Of a stretch of DNA of 64,000 nucleotides, positions 1 through 22,222 are shown piece after piece. The position numbers and the translations under genes were made by a program. Location of the stretch: positions 1,657,501 through 1,721,500 of the forward strand of contig WPIO01000058.1 in the NCBI GenBank assembly GCA_009760855.2, written 5' to 3'. The DNA is from Cristatella mucedo. Its lineage: Eukaryota > Bryozoa > Phylactolaemata > Cristatellidae. Each line of letters begins with the position of its first letter. Position 1 is the first letter of the stretch. The notes beneath the pieces are model-generated. The model was given only the letters and a program-made list of their open reading frames with translations. It made no database searches and was not told where the DNA came from.

Positions 1-335
1 AAAGACAGTTGGCGACAGAAGCTTTAGCTCTGCAGGTCCTAGACTGTGGAACTAGCTTCCACAATTCTTACGCAACGACAACTACTCTCCTACTGCCGAC
101 TATGGCACATCTTTTTCTTCGGTCCTGAGCTGCTACTTCTATGCTACTCACTACCTCAACTGCTCTCCTGACTGTGCTATCCTTTCCACTTTCTCTTTGT
201 TGCGTGAGACGAAGTCTGTTGGCTACCGAATGCGTACCGAAAGCCGCTTAGGCTGTTAGTGTGCTATACAAAACTCTCCTGCGTAACACCCACATAGTCT
301 TTATGACTTTGCAGAGTTACAGACGGAGATACATT
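1..335 (+). mobile_element. L2b LINE, 3' end (5' cut by window edge)
   Basis: The segment closely matches the 3' ends at 11500-11862, 42306-42775 (antisense) and 48235-48445. Shared landmarks are an RT C-terminus reading SSAGPRLWN-like/SLPQFLRN, the GTTGCGTGAGACGAAGTCTG stretch, ACTCTCCTGCGTAA and the final AGACGGAGATACA. The element runs off the left edge. Confidence 0.8.
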
Positions 336-1020
336 AACGCAATCTCGAGCGGCAACATCGGTTGGTCGGTCTGCCGGCCTCGGCTTGCGCGGTCAGGCTT
401 AGCCGCGGCGGCCCGCAGGACTTGTGCGCATCTGAAGAAGCTCATCACTGGCGACGGGGTCGTGCAAAGCTTGCAAAGATGGCGCGAGTCGCCGAACGAG
501 CTCAGGGTCGGCAGTGAGCGATACTCGCCCATCGCTTCGGCCGCAGCGGCTGCAGCAGCCGAAGCGATGCTCGTCCGAAAGCGAGCATGCGTTGCCGAGC
601 ATTTGGGGGCGAGCAGTAGAGCACTGGATGCAAATGCCATCTGGCGAGCTACATTCATTCCAGCGACCCGCATCAAAGTGCAAGGGTTTAGAAAGATGAA
701 ACGATTGTTGAAATAACTGATTCTGTGGTGTCCTGTTTGTGGAGTGGTTAGCGATATTGACTCTGGGCCCTGCAGTGCCGTGTTCAATTCCAGCTGATGT
801 GCAGCACTTCTTGTTAGTTAGTCAAGCCTAAATTAAGCGAGTGGTTCGCAATGCTACGCATGTAGCCTTTTGACGGGACAAGATAGCATGATTAGGTAGG
901 AGGCAAGCCATGCAAATTGTGAAAATCGCAGGCTGTGGAAATCACAGGTATCTTGTTCAACACGTGAGCGGCCGATACGTATAGAGTGAAAGTATGCAAA
1001 AGTTCATTAAACATAGTTCA
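336..1020. other. Non-coding stretch with GC-rich inverted repeat
   Basis: No gene recognised. Positions 350-620 are GC-rich and contain a 12-bp perfect inverted repeat (530-541 with 558-569). Overlapping open frames here on both strands give Ala/Arg/Ser-rich peptides typical of GC-rich non-coding DNA. Positions 735-795 faintly resemble a tRNA-like SINE head (TGGTTAGCG ... GTGTTCAATTCC), but without a tail. Confidence 0.4.
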
Positions 1021-2371
1021 TTAAGTAACAAGAACAACATGGTTAGGGGTTACGTGAGCAGGGTCAGCATACAAGTAATTAGTGGCAGCATGCAGTGTCA
1101 GCACGCATAAGCACATAACATAAAAACCACGTGGACCCACCATGTGCTGTGATAACTGGATGCTTTTGTTTCTTTTAAAGTGTGGACAAGTCAGGAGGAG
1201 TGGCACAAGTCACCAGTTTATCTTTCAAAATTTATTGATGAGAACGCATAAATGGGAACTCTTGAATGATTGTCTGTCATATATACTTGGCTTCAAAATC
1301 TGCAGTTGCACTATAAAGCTAGTGCTGGACATACGTGCCTTATGTTGCTATGGAATAAGATGATTATTGTTAAGGATATCTGATACTGCGAACAGATGTG
1401 AATTAAAAAACTAATACTATGTGGAACAGGTGTCTTCACAGTATCAGTTTACATGTCATCAAGTCAAAAGATGTCGTGAAGTACGTTTGGAGGGGAAATT
1501 TTAAGCTTTATGGACATACGAACAAAAGGCATGGTCTCCAGTGAATTTACTGTTGGTTCGAAGCCCAGCTAAACGACTTGAGTCAGGAGAGCTGGTGGTG
1601 CGCTGCATAGCATGATTAGCAAGTAGTTAAGATAGGTTTACTGGAGCCAGAGAATGAGGGGTCCTAAAAATTAGTGACAGAACCATGAAGTCAATGCTGG
1701 ATTGGGAGCGAGCGTAGGTCGGCGAGAAGTTATGTAATGTGGCTACTACTATGTTCACAAAAGACAAGCTAAGTTAAAAAGGTTTTCGCCAAATCTAAAC
1801 GCCTAGTTGAACACGCCGGACGACCTGCAAATAGTGACTAATATAGGTCGAGATGAAATGTAACAGATGCATTGCCAATTTCGATGTGGCATCCTGTCTA
1901 AGAAGGATCTAGTTTATTTTTGCAATTGCATATAGCTGAAAGTAGGCAGACTTGACTGTGGAGTGTAGCTGTTATCTAATGAAAGGCGACTTTGAAACAG
2001 AACACCCATATTTCGTGCTGAGTTGCAGATGGTATACTGGCAGAGCTCATTTTGAGGGACAGCTTTTCAAATTTCTGAGCAATACTCTTTACTAGTAAGT
2101 TGGTTTTATCGTCATTAAATTTGAGAAAGTGTGTTGTCATCCAAGTGCAAATGCCCGCTATTTCAGCATCAGCGAGTTTAGAGTTTTTCGTACTAGAAAG
2201 CATGGAGGAATCAAAGCACAGGCTAAGCAATGGATGGTACGCAAAGAAATGAGAGCCTGGACAGTGCTGGGCGATTAAATTGGTAAGAGTTGGAGCATTA
2301 TTTGTGAAAATAAGTGGACCGAGCAATGAACGCCGTGGTATCCCGTGCTTTAGAGGCACGTCGGATGACAC
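1021..2371 (-). mobile_element. L2a LINE, old decayed copy
   Basis: Read on the minus strand, 2371 down to about 1780 encodes a degraded RT segment ([29 protein letters not shown]-like), 1600-1680 matches the LTFRSLHSMAPAYLS region, and 1021-1210 matches the C-terminus and 3' UTR of the copies at 2372-3542 and 20640-22222. Part of 1210-1600 has no visible match and may be a later insertion. It abuts the younger plus-strand copy head to head at 2371/2372. Confidence 0.65.
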
Positions 2372-3542
2372 TCAATTGTACTTTTTATACTCTGCCTCTT
2401 GCTGATGTGATTGCCAAGCACAATCTAGGCGTTCACTTCTATGCGGATGACACTCAGTTGTACCTTTGCTTTGATCCCTCCCAGCCTTCGAGCACCTAAT
2501 ATTCTCTAAACTCACTAGCTGCATGCATTGACGACATCCACACATGGATGGCAGCAAATTTTCTAAAACTTAACGATGATAAAACTAACTTACTAGTTAT
2601 GGGCAAACCCAGTGTGATCCAGAGATTGGACAGGCTGACTCTCAAAATTGGCTCTGCCAGCATATCTCCAGTTGAATCAGCTCGAAATCTAGGTGTCATA
2701 TTCCAAAGCGACCTCTCGTTAGACGACCATATCAGCTCAACAGTCAAATCTGCCTATTTTCAGCTTCATAACATTGCTAAAATTCGGGCTTGTTTAGATA
2801 AAGATACCACATCTAAGTTGGTCCATGCATTCGTGACATCCCGTCTCGACTTCTGCAACTCACTGCTTACTGGCCTACCAGCATGTACGATCAGGCGATT
2901 GCAGGTGGTGCAAAACTCGGCAGCTAGACTTGTCTGCCGTGAGCGTCGCAGTTGCCACATTACTCCACTTCTCGCCGACCTGCACTGGCTACCAGTCAAG
3001 CAACGGATTGACTTCAAGGTTTTTTCGCTCACTTTTAGGTCCCTTCATTCTATGGCTCCAGCCTATCTGTCAGATATACTACCCCATCAGGCCAAGCATC
3101 GTACCACCCGCTTTCGGAATCCAAAAGTCTAGAAATAGCTCGTACAAACCTTAAATCCTTTGGAGACCGTGCATTTAGTTCGTTTGTTCCCAAAGCCTGG
3201 AACTCCCTCCCGACCTGCGTCAGAACATCCCCTGACCTGACCACATTTAAAAGGAACCTAAAAACACACCTATTTAGGACAGCATTTAGTGGGTCCCTGT
3301 GATTCGTCCTTCACGTGCTTATGCGTGCTGACACTGTGCATGCTGTCACTAAGCACATTTGCATGCTGACCCTGTGCATGTCACCCCTAACCATATTATT
3401 CATTTCGTTTGTTTCTCAAGCATGATTTTACTTACCATTCAATTGCATTCACTTTACAGCAAATGTAAAGCGCCTAGAGAGAGATTAAGTTCTCTGAGGG
3501 CGCTTTATCAAGTGAATTATTATTATTATTATTATTATTATG
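2372..3542 (+). mobile_element. L2a LINE, 5'-truncated copy
   Basis: The copy begins within the RT near LADVI, retains [40 protein letters not shown] and LDFCNSLLTGLP (clearest at 2548-3132), then a C-terminus in another frame (AFSSFVPKAWNSLPTCVRTS). The 3' end has the AAAGCGCC/GGCGCTTT hairpin (about 3468-3508) and an (ATT)n tail to 3540. A premature TAA near 2499 and a frameshift near 3115 make it a pseudogene. Confidence 0.88.
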
Positions 3543-5175
3543 ACAGTTACATGCAAAAGCGTGGCGTAGTTCCAGCAGTCCACACCTTCTAGCCTTTGGC
3601 CTTGGTTCGACTGGCCCTCTTCCAGCATGATGGCATGATCAGGAAGCTTCCCGACGTTCTCCAGTGACAAGTCCGAATATATTTCCTAGGTACGCCATCG
3701 ATCGCTATTGAGAGTCCACACCCTGAAGGCAGACCTATGTAGCCCAAAAAAGCTGTACAAGTTGCTGTGTGAGTAGCCGCAGGAACACAGCTGGGCAGTC
3801 TAAGCTGGACGTATGGACGTTTTGTCTCTCGTTTCTCTCGAAGCGTAGTCTTTGGCTTGAGCTGCTGAAGCTGCAATCCGAAAATTATACTCTCGTTATT
3901 CTCTCGGCGTAATCAACTATTGGTGGCCATTTTTAGATTCATCTATCTCGAAGATTAACTAGAAATCTTCTCGGCCGATGGCATTCTTGCGCTTGCCTAC
4001 CAGCCCAGCCTCCTGGTTAGTGTAGCTCATTTGTCGGCCTACTCGCTCGTTCGTGTCTTCGGTTAGCGGGTTAGCTTTTAGCGTAAGTTATTTCAGGTTC
4101 TAAGTAGGTCTTGCTGTCTGTCAGATTAATTCAATCGCTCTGTAGAACTTCAAAATGGGTCCCAACGCTAGATTCTACCCCCTCTGTTACTCGAGGCGCT
4201 AAAAGCAAGAAGCTAAAGCCACTAAAATAAATGCTAGCGATCGTAGCTATCGGCGAGAGCTGCTCCTTTGCAGACTGGGGAGCAGCGGCCCCCTCCACAT
4301 CCCCCTTGGCTCCACGGATTTAGGTTATGTCGTTATAAAGAAGGGGCAGAGGCAGTCATGTCCGGCTGAAGTTGGTCGCACACGCAGCGCTCACAACGAT
4401 GATAGTTCTTGCTGAGAGTGACGAATACCAGTTACGTCATAAAAGTAGAAGCACGGCTAGAGACTAGTCGGTGCAAAACCGATGCCCACCATTGTGCCGA
4501 TGGCTGCAGAAAATTTCAGCAACGATGAGCGCCCACACCTTTAGGTAAAAAAATTAAATATCCATAGCAAGGGGAAGTCTAGTCGACACCAAAGCAGGAG
4601 TGCATGCGCTCAGAGAGGGTCGTGCCGTACTGCAGCTCTCACACGGAGCTCGTAGCACAACTGAACTGTCAACCAACGCAAAGCCTTAGGCATTAGTCCT
4701 GCGTGGCTTAAAGTCTAGAGCCAAACCACCGGAACCGACTATCAGCATACATGAATGCAGCTTTTACGGCAACCTATCCCAAATAATTGCACAATCGGTT
4801 CCTATCCATTAAGACTCAGGAACAACGAATACTATTTCCGCAGTTATAATGTGGCTGATCTAGCAGCACCTTCCGTTGTAATGAGCTTAGTGTTCAAGAT
4901 GCCAAGTCTAAATACAGCAGACTACGGTTTCCATTTCTCTTGCCCTCTCAATGCACGAGAAACGATGAATGCTTTGCAATGTACTGTCTGCTCATCCCTA
5001 CAACTTATTTCAACAACTGCGCCGATACGTATGCCTGCTTTCTCGTGAGTAGGTGGGGTTGTAAAGGGCCTAGGGGGGATAGCATGCACCATTTGGACCT
5101 GTTCAAATCTGCATGATTCTCTTTTGTGACCTATTTGTCGATTTGTTCTCAACAACGAGACCTCCTTATACAAAA
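3543..5175. other. No recognisable gene
   Basis: Only short open frames of chance length are present. No domain motif or repeat match was recognised, and no splice-supported exon could be built. Confidence 0.4.
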
Positions 5176-5672
5176 GTAATAATAATAGTAATAACATTAA
5201 TAGTATACTTGATAAAGCGCCCTCAGAGAACTCAATCTCTTTGTAAGCAATTTAAATTTGCTGCAAAGGATACACGATCGAATGGTGAGTGGTATCGTGC
5301 TTGATAAACAACATGAATAACATGGTTAGGGGTAACATACACAGGGTCAGCAAGCAAGTGTGGTTAGTGGCAGCATGCACAGTGTTAGCACGCACAAGCA
5401 CAAAAAGGACGAATCACACGGACCCAGTAAATGCTGTCATAACTAGATGCTTTTCTAGTTTCTTTTTAAATTTGGGAAAGTCAGGATATGTCGTGACGTA
5501 AGTCGGGAGTGAGTTCCAGGCTTTGGGAGCATACCTACTAAATGCACGGCCTCCAAAAGATTTGAGATTTGTATGGGGTGTGGGTAAACAGTTAGATTCC
5601 GAAAACCCTGTAGTACGACGCTTCGCCTGGTGGGGGAGAAGATCTGATAGGCAGCCTGGAGCCAAAGAATGA
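5176..5672 (-). mobile_element. L2a LINE 3' end, 5'-truncated
   Basis: On the minus strand it encodes LSDLLPHQAKRRTT, then NLKSFGGRAFSRYAPKAWNS in one continuous frame, then the 3' UTR and the GCGCC/GGCGC hairpin with a degenerate (ATT)n tail near 5176-5215. It is the only copy here in which the HQAK-to-C-terminus frame is unbroken. Confidence 0.85.
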
Positions 5673-6808
5673 ACGAACTTTATTCCCTATCGAGCCCATC
5701 ATCGTTTGACCATCCCATTCAGTTTTGGTGACGTACTCACCCTGATAAGGACAGAAGCAAGACTGCCAGTGTAAACGCGTCTTCAGGGGGAACCACCTCC
5801 AACGATGCAAAATATTTGAAAAGGCATATTTCAATCTGCCGCTAGTAGCGAAAGGCTACCCTAGGGCATCCATTTCTGAGCTGCAGTCGGAAGCTACAAA
5901 CGGAAATTCGGCCCCATTAGCTGAAGCAAACATCACCTTGGCCGCGTCCGAAAACTGATTGAACCGGCTGCCTTGGACGACAGCTGCCTTTATGACGTAC
6001 AGGTGCTACGCAGGAGAAAAGTAAAAATCGAGCAGCAGCCGACTGCAATGGCAAGCGGTAGAGGAGACTCTATTCAACAAATACCCGGGGATGCACGGGT
6101 ACATGGAGGCCACTAGAGCCACACATTGGTAACAGCCAGCCGGTGGCAGTAAAGAGCCTCGCGATAACCTGGGGTGATTGACCAAATCCTCAATCGCTCT
6201 AGTGGATTGAAGCGCTGCTACCTGCCGTCTGCATCAGCGACCACAGCAGAGGCAGCGGTACTGGTAGAGTCTGTGTATCAACAAGCGCCCATCTGTTCCT
6301 GCAGCACATGCTTAGCCCGTGTACAGTACCGGGTTCAACCCCTAGCACATTCAGCTTTTGTAGTCGTATGTCAAAGATCATCTGGACTAGTTATAAGCAC
6401 CAAGCTACTTACATAAGTTCTGGCACTGGAAAGCAGTAGAGATTTGTCTCACATCGGATCTAATTTACGATACTGTGACTGGTGATTATGAGCCATGTAC
6501 AACGTATGCACTGTATAGAGGAATGAACTGTATAAATACAATTCAAAATGCAGAACAAGCAAAGGCCATCTGATGATGAGTAATGCCAAGTGAAGAAGTA
6601 ATTGCTGATAAAGCTGTTACTTGCTGACTGAAAGTGAGACTATTGATTGAGGCGGTCGACTAGGGTGCAACTGAAAGAACATTCAGGCAATTTGGAAGAG
6701 CCGCTCTCAATAGATGGGGCACCAGTTTTTCCCAAGAAGATTAGGCGGGTTTCCAATTCTTATACCCATATTCCTTGATCACGACTGTTGGCAAGAGAGA
6801 AAGGAAGA
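5673..6808. other. No recognisable gene
   Basis: No convincing coding or repeat signal was seen. A GGGTTCAACCCC near 6331-6342 resembles a Pol III B box, but no A box lies at tRNA spacing. Confidence 0.35.
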
Positions 6809-6810
6809 GA

Positions 6811-7087
6811 GAGAGACAGACAGAGACAGAGACAGAGACAGACAGAGACAGACAGAGACAGAGACAGAGACAGAGACAGAGACAGAGACAGAGACAGAGA
6901 CAGAGACAGAGACAGAGACAGAGACAGAGACAGAGACAGAGACAGAGACAGAGACAGAGACAGAGACAGAGACAGAGACAGAGACAGAGACAGAGACAGA
7001 GACAGAGACAGAGACAGAGACAGAGACAGAGACAGAGACAGAGACAGAGACAGAGACAGAGACAGAGACAGAGACAGAGACAGAGAC

Positions 7088-7118
<31 letters not shown>

Positions 7119-7178
7119 CAGAGACAGAGACAGAGACAGAGACAGAGACAGAGACAGAGACAGAGACAGAGACAGATA
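6811..7178. repeat. (GAGACA)n microsatellite
   Basis: About 370 bp of near-perfect hexanucleotide repeat, with GACA-only units at the left end and a GAGAGAGAGA interruption near 7089-7100. Every frame is open (ET/RQ/DR and SL/SV/CL dipeptides), which produces spurious long ORFs on both strands. Confidence 0.97.
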
Positions 7179-7982
7179 GATGAATATACATGCATAGATT
7201 AACACATTCAACCTGAGTCCTTTTTTAAATTCATAAACTGCGAGAGCCTTCACTGGGATGGCTTGAGTCCGTTAATTAATTAGCATGAATGAATTATATG
7301 AATCAAGCTGTACTAAATACTGTATTGGGTTCGTTGGGTGGCATCAGCAGGCAGCTGCAACATCATCATAGTTGCAACAGCTTGTTTATTGAAACCAGAG
7401 ATCACGGCCGACCACTATTGTATCTTCATGTGATGGCATTGGTGGGTTGAGGACTGCTAAAAAACGGGCAAGGCAATATTTGATATGCGAGCTGTGTGTA
7501 AAATGCACACAGGGAGTGCACACAATGATTAATTCATATGTATTCCTGCTTAAGACGGCATGGGAATGCATGCAACGTTAAACTGATAAAGTTCTGACGA
7601 ATTTCATTATTCATTCAACAGTTTGGTTATGTTTTGATATATGCAGTCTTGGAATATTTTTGAAGTCCACAATTGCAAGCTGCTTTAATGTCCAAGACCC
7701 TGAATGGCACGAATAATAACAGCGAGTACGAAATTTCTGCATACAGCTCTTAGAAACATTAAATCATAAAATTAAACGGCAGCAAGTATTTCTTGAGAAA
7801 AAAATCGTATATATCAATGCAAGGCAGGCTGCTCACAATAAAGTCACCACTCTAATCAGAGAGCATTCATTTTCCAGCCAAAAGCGGTTTGAAAACGCGT
7901 GACAATGTGATCACAGTGAAGGTAGCTTTAGGTGAGTCAGCAGGTAGCATCATGAGCAGGCCACCTGAGCGGGCAATTGTTG
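7179..7982 (-). other. 3' flank / probable 3' UTR of ARM-TIR gene
   Basis: AT-rich sequence with no open frame of note lies directly downstream of the gene's stop codon. The minus-strand AATAAA at about 7385-7390 could be its poly(A) signal. No repeat family was recognised. Confidence 0.4.
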
Positions 7983-20075
<12,093 letters not shown>

Positions 20076-20639
20076 GAGTGCGCTTTACGAAGAAGCCCTA
20101 TTATATGGTCGCCTGAAAAAATTTTAAATGCAGATGCGCACTGAATGGAGCTGCCACTGCCGTCTTACCTGAAATAGAAAACAAGTTTAGAGGTGCCACT
20201 ACCGTCTTACCCAAAATTGCATGAAAGGACTGCTAATCCTTCGTTAGCAGGCATGCTGTAGCCTGCTTATGACATATGCATGCCGTCTGTACGCAAGCTG
20301 AAAAAACTGTAGGAAGTGAATCGCATTCCTCAGGCATCTATGACAGCTCACCCGCAAGTAGATGGCCTAGTGTATGACAATGATCTTATATTTAGTGAAC
20401 AAAACGATAAAAGTAGAATTATTTACTTACAAATCCAATATTTTCATAGATGCAGCATCGAAAAATGTTTATGCATTACCCACCTCGTGTTACCCAATAC
20501 ATTAGAAACAACAGAAGAAAAAATATATTAGAAAAGAAAGATTTTAATATCATATTATTATTATATTTCAATAACACACATGCTCAGCCCTTGTACAAAA
20601 CTACTAACCTATGAAAAGCATACAACTTGTTCGACGATG
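20076..20639. other. Upstream flank of ARM-TIR gene
   Basis: No clear promoter or further exon was identified. A local near-duplication of about 23 bp (GCCACTGCCGTCTTACC / GCCACTACCGTCTTACC) lies at roughly 20152-20217. Confidence 0.35.
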
Positions 20640-22222
20640 AAGCGATGATGGCCCAGTCTCCCTTCTACCATTTCTATCAAAGACACTGGAACAGGTCGTG
20701 GCAGACCAGCTAAACTCATATATCGAAACCACACACCTTGCTAGTAAGTTCCAGTCCGGCTTTAGAGCTAATCACTACACAGAGTCAGCATTGCTTAGGG
20801 TATACAACGACCTACTTAGGAATGCAGACATGGGTAGAGTGTCTCTGCTTGTTTTGCTTGATCTTTCGGCAGCTTTTGACACCATCGATCACAAAGTTCT
20901 TCTAGAGCGCCTCTCATCTCGCCTGGGCATCACTGGCACTGCTCTGCAGTGGTTCAGGTCCTATCTCAGTGGGAGACTCCAGAGTATTGACGTGAATGGA
21001 CAAAGGTCATCTGAAGTACCTCTTAAATATGGAGTACCTCAGGGCTCCGTGCTAGGTCCGGTTCTTTTCACGGTTTATACTCTCCCTCTTGCTGATGTGA
21101 TTTCCAAGCATAATCTAGGCTTTCACTTCTATGCAGATGACACTCAGTTGTACCTTTGCTTTGATCCTTCCCAGCTTTCGAGCACGTCAAATTCTCTCAA
21201 CTCTCTTGCTGCATGCATTGATGACATCCGCACATGGATGGCAGCAAATTTTCTAAAACTAAACGATGACAAAACTAACTTACTAGTTGTGGGCATACCC
21301 AGTGTGATTCAGAAATTAGAAAGGCTGGTGCTCAAAATTGGCCCTGCCAGCATATCTCGTGTTGAATCAGCTCGAAATCTAGGTGTCATATTCCAAAGCG
21401 ACCTCTCGTTAGACGACCATATCAGCTCCACAGTCAAATCTGCCTATTTTCAGCTTCATAAGATTGCTAAAATTCGGGCTTGTTTAGATAAAGATACCAC
21501 GTCTATGTTGGTCCATGCATTCGTGACGTCTCGTCTCGACTTCTGCAACTCACTGCTCGCTGGCCTACCAGCATGTGCGATCAGGCGATTGCAGCTGGTG
21601 CAAAACTCTGCACCTAGGCTTGTCTGTCGTGAGCGTCGCAGTTGCCACATTACTCAGCTTCTCACCGACCTGCACTGGCTACCAGTCAAGCAACGGATTG
21701 ACTTCAAGGTTTTTTCGCTCACTTTTAGGTCCCTTCATTCTATGGCTTCAGCCTATCTTTCAGATATACTACCCCATCAGGCCAAGCATCGTATCACCCG
21801 CTTTCGGAATCCAACAGTCTAGAAATACCTCGTACAAACCTTAAATCCTTTGGAGACCGTGCATTTAGTTCGTTTGTTCCCAAAGCCTGGAACTCCCTCC
21901 CGACCTGCGTCAGAACATCCCCTGACCTGAGAACATTTAAAAGGAACTTAAAAACACACCTATTTAGAACAGCATTTAGTGGGTCCCCGTGATTCGTCCT
22001 TCACGTGCTTATGCGTGCTGACACTGTGCATGCTGCCACTAATCACATTTGCATGCAGACCCTGTGCATGTCACCCATAACCATATTATTCATTTTGTTT
22101 GTTTTTTAAGCATGATTTTACTTACCATTTAATTGCATTTCCCTTTGCAGCAAATATAAAGCGCCTAGAAAGAGATTAAGTTCTCTGAGGGCGCTTTATC
22201 AAGTACATTATTATTATTATTA
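20640..22222 (+). mobile_element. L2a LINE, best-preserved copy (5'-truncated)
   Basis: The copy begins at the RT N-terminal region and runs through the RT, C-terminal domain and 3' UTR to a hairpin (AAAGCGCCTAG ... GGGCGCTTTATC) and an (ATT)n tail at about 22205-22222. Identity to 2372-3542 and 28.9-31.5 kb is high by eye. No endonuclease domain is present, as expected for 5' truncation during target-primed reverse transcription. Confidence 0.93.
20698..21822 (+). pseudogene. L2a reverse transcriptase fragment
   Basis: 374 codons of open RT sequence: FQSGFRANHYTESALLRVYN, LLDLSAAFDTIDHKVL (motif A Asp), GVPQGSVLGPVLF (motif B), [11 protein letters not shown] (catalytic DD of motif C), FLKLNDDKTNLLV and NLGVIFQSDLSLDDHI. 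The RT core therefore keeps its active-site residues. It is not a complete gene: the endonuclease end is missing and a one-base frameshift near 21800 moves the conserved C-terminus (SFGDRAFSSFVPKAWNSLP, about 21840-22000) to another frame. The first codon has no meaning as a start. Confidence 0.9.

Noticed and set aside
261-787. Overlapping open frames of 94-156 aa on both strands
   Set aside because: They overlap one another on a GC-rich, Ala/Arg-rich stretch beginning in an L2b tail; no domain motif or splice support.
5592-5834. Minus-strand ORF with VTKTEWDGQ as a host exon
   Set aside because: It runs into the L2a copy at 5176-5672 and has no homologue I recognise; a GTGAGT donor-like site alone is not enough.
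6230-6345. tRNA or SINE based on GGGTTCAACCCC
   Set aside because: No A box at tRNA-like spacing and no matching copies in the window.
6811-7178. CRISPR-like array
   Set aside because: The repeats are a contiguous hexanucleotide microsatellite without spacers.
6714-7253. Six long ORFs (131-170 aa) rich in ET, RQ, DR, SL, SV or CL
   Set aside because: They are translations of the GAGACA microsatellite.
20698-21822. Functional autonomous LINE gene
   Set aside because: Although the RT active site is intact, the endonuclease end is missing and the C-terminus is frameshifted.
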